Source: Boswellia sacra
Taxonomy: Eukaryota; Streptophyta; Magnoliopsida; Sapindales; Burseraceae
Assembly: GCA_013180625.2 (NCBI GenBank)
Contig: SNVD02011526.1
Coordinates: 46,166 to 110,165, forward strand
Direction: 5' to 3'
Length of the DNA: 64,000 nt
Part shown: positions 63,101 to 64,000 of the stretch, piece by piece
How the letters are laid out: each line of letters opens with the position of its first letter
How positions within the stretch are numbered: position 1 is the first letter of the stretch
Position numbers and translations under genes: made by a program
Notes under the pieces: model-generated
The model's input: only the letters and a program-made list of their open reading frames with translations
What the model was told of the DNA's origin: nothing
The model's database searches: none

Positions 63101-64000
63101 CTCTCAAAGTTATATTTTGGAAGATCTTAGGAGGTTTGGCATGATGATTGTGACACATAAACAAGTTGAATTGTTGGCGTGTCTTAGAGTGCAACCTACC
63201 CTTCTTGATAGGATCAAATCAGCACAAGGAGAGGATTTAGAACTTGTGAAAATTTCTGAAGAAGTACGGAATGGGAAAAGATTGGAGTTTAGGTTGGACA
63301 ACAATAATATATTATGGTTTAGACAAAGATTGTGTGTTCCTACTGTGGATGAATTGAAGAGGGAAATATTGTCAGAAGCTCACGATTCAGCTTATAGTAT
63401 ACATCCAGGTAGCACGAAGATGTATCATGATTTGAAAGGTAACTTTTGGTGGAGGAATATGAAGAAAGACATAGCTGAATATGTTTCTAAGTGTTTAACC
63501 TGCCAACAAGTTAAGATTGAGCACCAAAGACCTGGTGGACTCCTTCAACCTCTTCCTATCCCAGAATGGAAATGGGAACACTTGACTATGGACTTTGTAA
63601 GCGGGTTACCAAGATCCAAAAGAGGTTGTGATTCTATATGGGTTATCGTGGATCGATTAACTAAGTGTGCTCATTTCTTGGCAATGAGGACTACGGATAA
63701 TTTGGGACAGTTAGCTAGATTATTTGTACGTGAAATCGTCAGATTACACGGCGTACCTATCTCCATAGTCTCTGATCGAGATCCACGCTTTACATCCAAG
63801 TTTTGGGCTAGCTTACATAGGGAGTTAGGTATAAATTTAAGATTCAGTACTGTATTTCACCCCCAAACAGATGGTCAGTCAGAAAGGACTATTCAAACTC
63901 TTGAGGACATGTTGCGAGCATGTGTTTTGGATTTAGGTGGTAGTTGGGAAGATCATTTAATGTTGATTGAGTTTGCTTATAATAATAGTTACCATTCTAG
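60117..64000 (+). CDS. Gypsy-2 gag-pol polyprotein, intact to the right edge
   Basis: One frame open from the ATG at 60117 for at least 1294 codons. Retrotrans_gag near residues 80-230 ([38 protein letters not shown]). Cys-rich [12 protein letters not shown], then the CCHC knuckle [14 protein letters not shown] near 325-340. Protease [13 protein letters not shown] near 390. [55 protein letters not shown] (catalytic DD). RNase [19 protein letters not shown]. Integrase: H2C2 zinc region and [53 protein letters not shown]. Style fits the Tekay/Del chromovirus lineage, so a chromodomain is expected past the edge. No stops seen, so the element may be young. Confidence 0.93.
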   Translation, partial: MARGLRNLNANESDPTLEEMAHDRRNTTRLNQETGNTSQDTTVEANPSAHTMARIIEQQAKLLEEIARGKTIGRHNDEGQSSDGGSGTAMERFKKLGPPAFHGGADPLVAEAWLKEIEKIFTTIGCNNEQKLVFAAFMLKGEANFWWEATSRLMRTRLGEAPITWGMFEEAFNEKYFPDRVRYKMEADFLRLIQGNKSVAEYEREFTALSRFVPTLGEDMKCRRFFDRLRPALKARLSILKLNEYADLVDRAMIAERYQNELHEARDRRNKNKQGGSRNRNASGNNKGSVQKVVGEGTTRREYPTCQYCDRKHPGECWRKAGVCFGCGDPNHRLKDCPKRRNNFSNAQTSEEQRKKPRTEGRVFAMTTQDAEATNDVVSGTISLFSRDAKVLFDSGATHSFISHIFACYAMKPTESLKHPLSIATPMGDCMLVDRVYKSCVVSFGGRDFLVDLLPLKMSDFDVILGMDWLATYHASINCFTKEIEFHILGSDEFIFPRKTNSHGKLSTIKVNKMLKRGYTSFLNSMSVNKQSGVSLEDIPIVKEFNDVFPEDLPGLPPHREIEFAIDLVPGTTPISKAPYRMAPLELKELKVQLEELLGKGFIRPSVSPWGAPVLFVKKKDGSMRLCIDYRQLNMVTIKNKYPLPQIDDLFDQLQGAAVFSKIDLRSGYHQLKIKSDDIPKTAFRTRYGHYEFLVMPFGLTNTPAAFMGLMNRVFQPYLDQFVVVFIDDILIYSKSKEDHEEHLRIVLQTLRDKKLYAKFKKCEFWLDQVVFLGHVVSKGGISVDLMKVEAIVSWQRPSNVTEVRSFLGLAGYYRRFVGGFSNLAAPLTRLTRKNEKFVWNDECEESFKELKKRLVSAPVLTIPSSGGGFVIYSDASRKGLGCVLMQHGKVVAYASRQLKSYEQNYPTHDLELAAVVFALKIWRHYLYGETCEIYTDHKSLKYLFTQKELNLRQRRCLELVKDYDCTINYHPGKANVVADALSRKSLGNMAYLITSQSYILEDLRRFGMMIVTHKQVELLACLRVQPTLLDRIKSAQGEDLELVKISEEVRNGKRLEFRLDNNNILWFRQRLCVPTVDELKREILSEAHDSAYSIHPGSTKMYHDLKGNFWWRNMKKDIAEYVSKCLTCQQVKIEHQRPGGLLQPLPIPEWKWEHLTMDFVSGLPRSKRGCDSIWVIVDRLTKCAHFLAMRTTDNLGQLARLFVREIVRLHGVPISIVSDRDPRFTSKFWASLHRELGINLRFSTVFHPQTDGQSERTIQTLEDMLRACVLDLGGSWEDHLMLIEFAYNNSYHS

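Noticed and set aside
1..64000. A new multi-gene system or defence operon
   Set aside because: Nothing supports cooperating genes; apart from the receptor cluster everything recognisable is transposon-derived. The novelty, if any, is in single elements such as the foldback unit and the Gypsy-2 extra ORF.

Overview
The window is nuclear DNA of a flowering plant, most likely a woody eudicot. Citrus fits the style of the receptor-kinase family and of the repeats, but the species is inferred rather than proven. Support for a plant: leucine-rich-repeat receptor kinases (LRR-RLKs) with a short intron in the kinase, Ty1/copia and Ty3/gypsy retrotransposons primed by initiator tRNA-Met, a plant-type LINE, hAT- and Mutator-like DNA elements, and AT-rich spacers. 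Nothing bacterial or organellar was seen.

The host content is a tandem array of LRR-RLKs of the MIK2 / At4g08850 / At1g35710 type, all on the minus strand. Copy 1 (1-1003) is an intact 5' part that runs off the left edge. Copy 2 is a ruin: its LRR part lies at about 20.29-22.26 kb, a kinase scrap at about 16.4-16.7 kb, and a promoter relic probably at 44.6-44.8 kb, pushed apart by transposons. Copy 3 (46829-50031) has an open ectodomain and membrane anchor, then a nonsense codon just before a kinase whose HRD is HRN. Copy 4 (51902-55775) reads as a full receptor kinase but is split by a 683-bp GC-rich foldback insertion with a perfect 5-bp target duplication.

Layout: 1-1.5 kb copy 1 and promoter. 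1.5-5.1 kb a large inverted repeat holding a hAT-type element in one arm and a Mutator-like element in its loop. 6.1-13.9 kb a LINE RNase H fragment split by a degenerate DNA element that holds a young copia element (Copia-1, LTRs identical by eye). 13.9-16.1 kb an LTR-like piece with tandem repeats. 16.4-22.3 kb copy 2, broken by Copia-4, which carries a hAT-type insert with a perfect 8-bp duplication. 22.3-23.7 kb a TIR element with a nested MITE. 23.9-44.6 kb a LINE broken by Copia-2 and by Copia-3, the latter broken in turn by a gypsy element (Gypsy-1). 46.8-56 kb receptor copies 3 and 4. 57.2-64 kb a long-LTR gypsy element (Gypsy-2) with an open gag-pol running off the right edge and a small extra ORF before gag.

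No operon or cooperating pathway is present. The biology here is a decaying receptor cluster used as a transposon landing site. The items I would look at first are the foldback element, the two independent kinase-killing lesions in copy 3, the extra ORF of Gypsy-2, and the 3.6-kb inverted repeat that includes receptor-promoter-like sequence.
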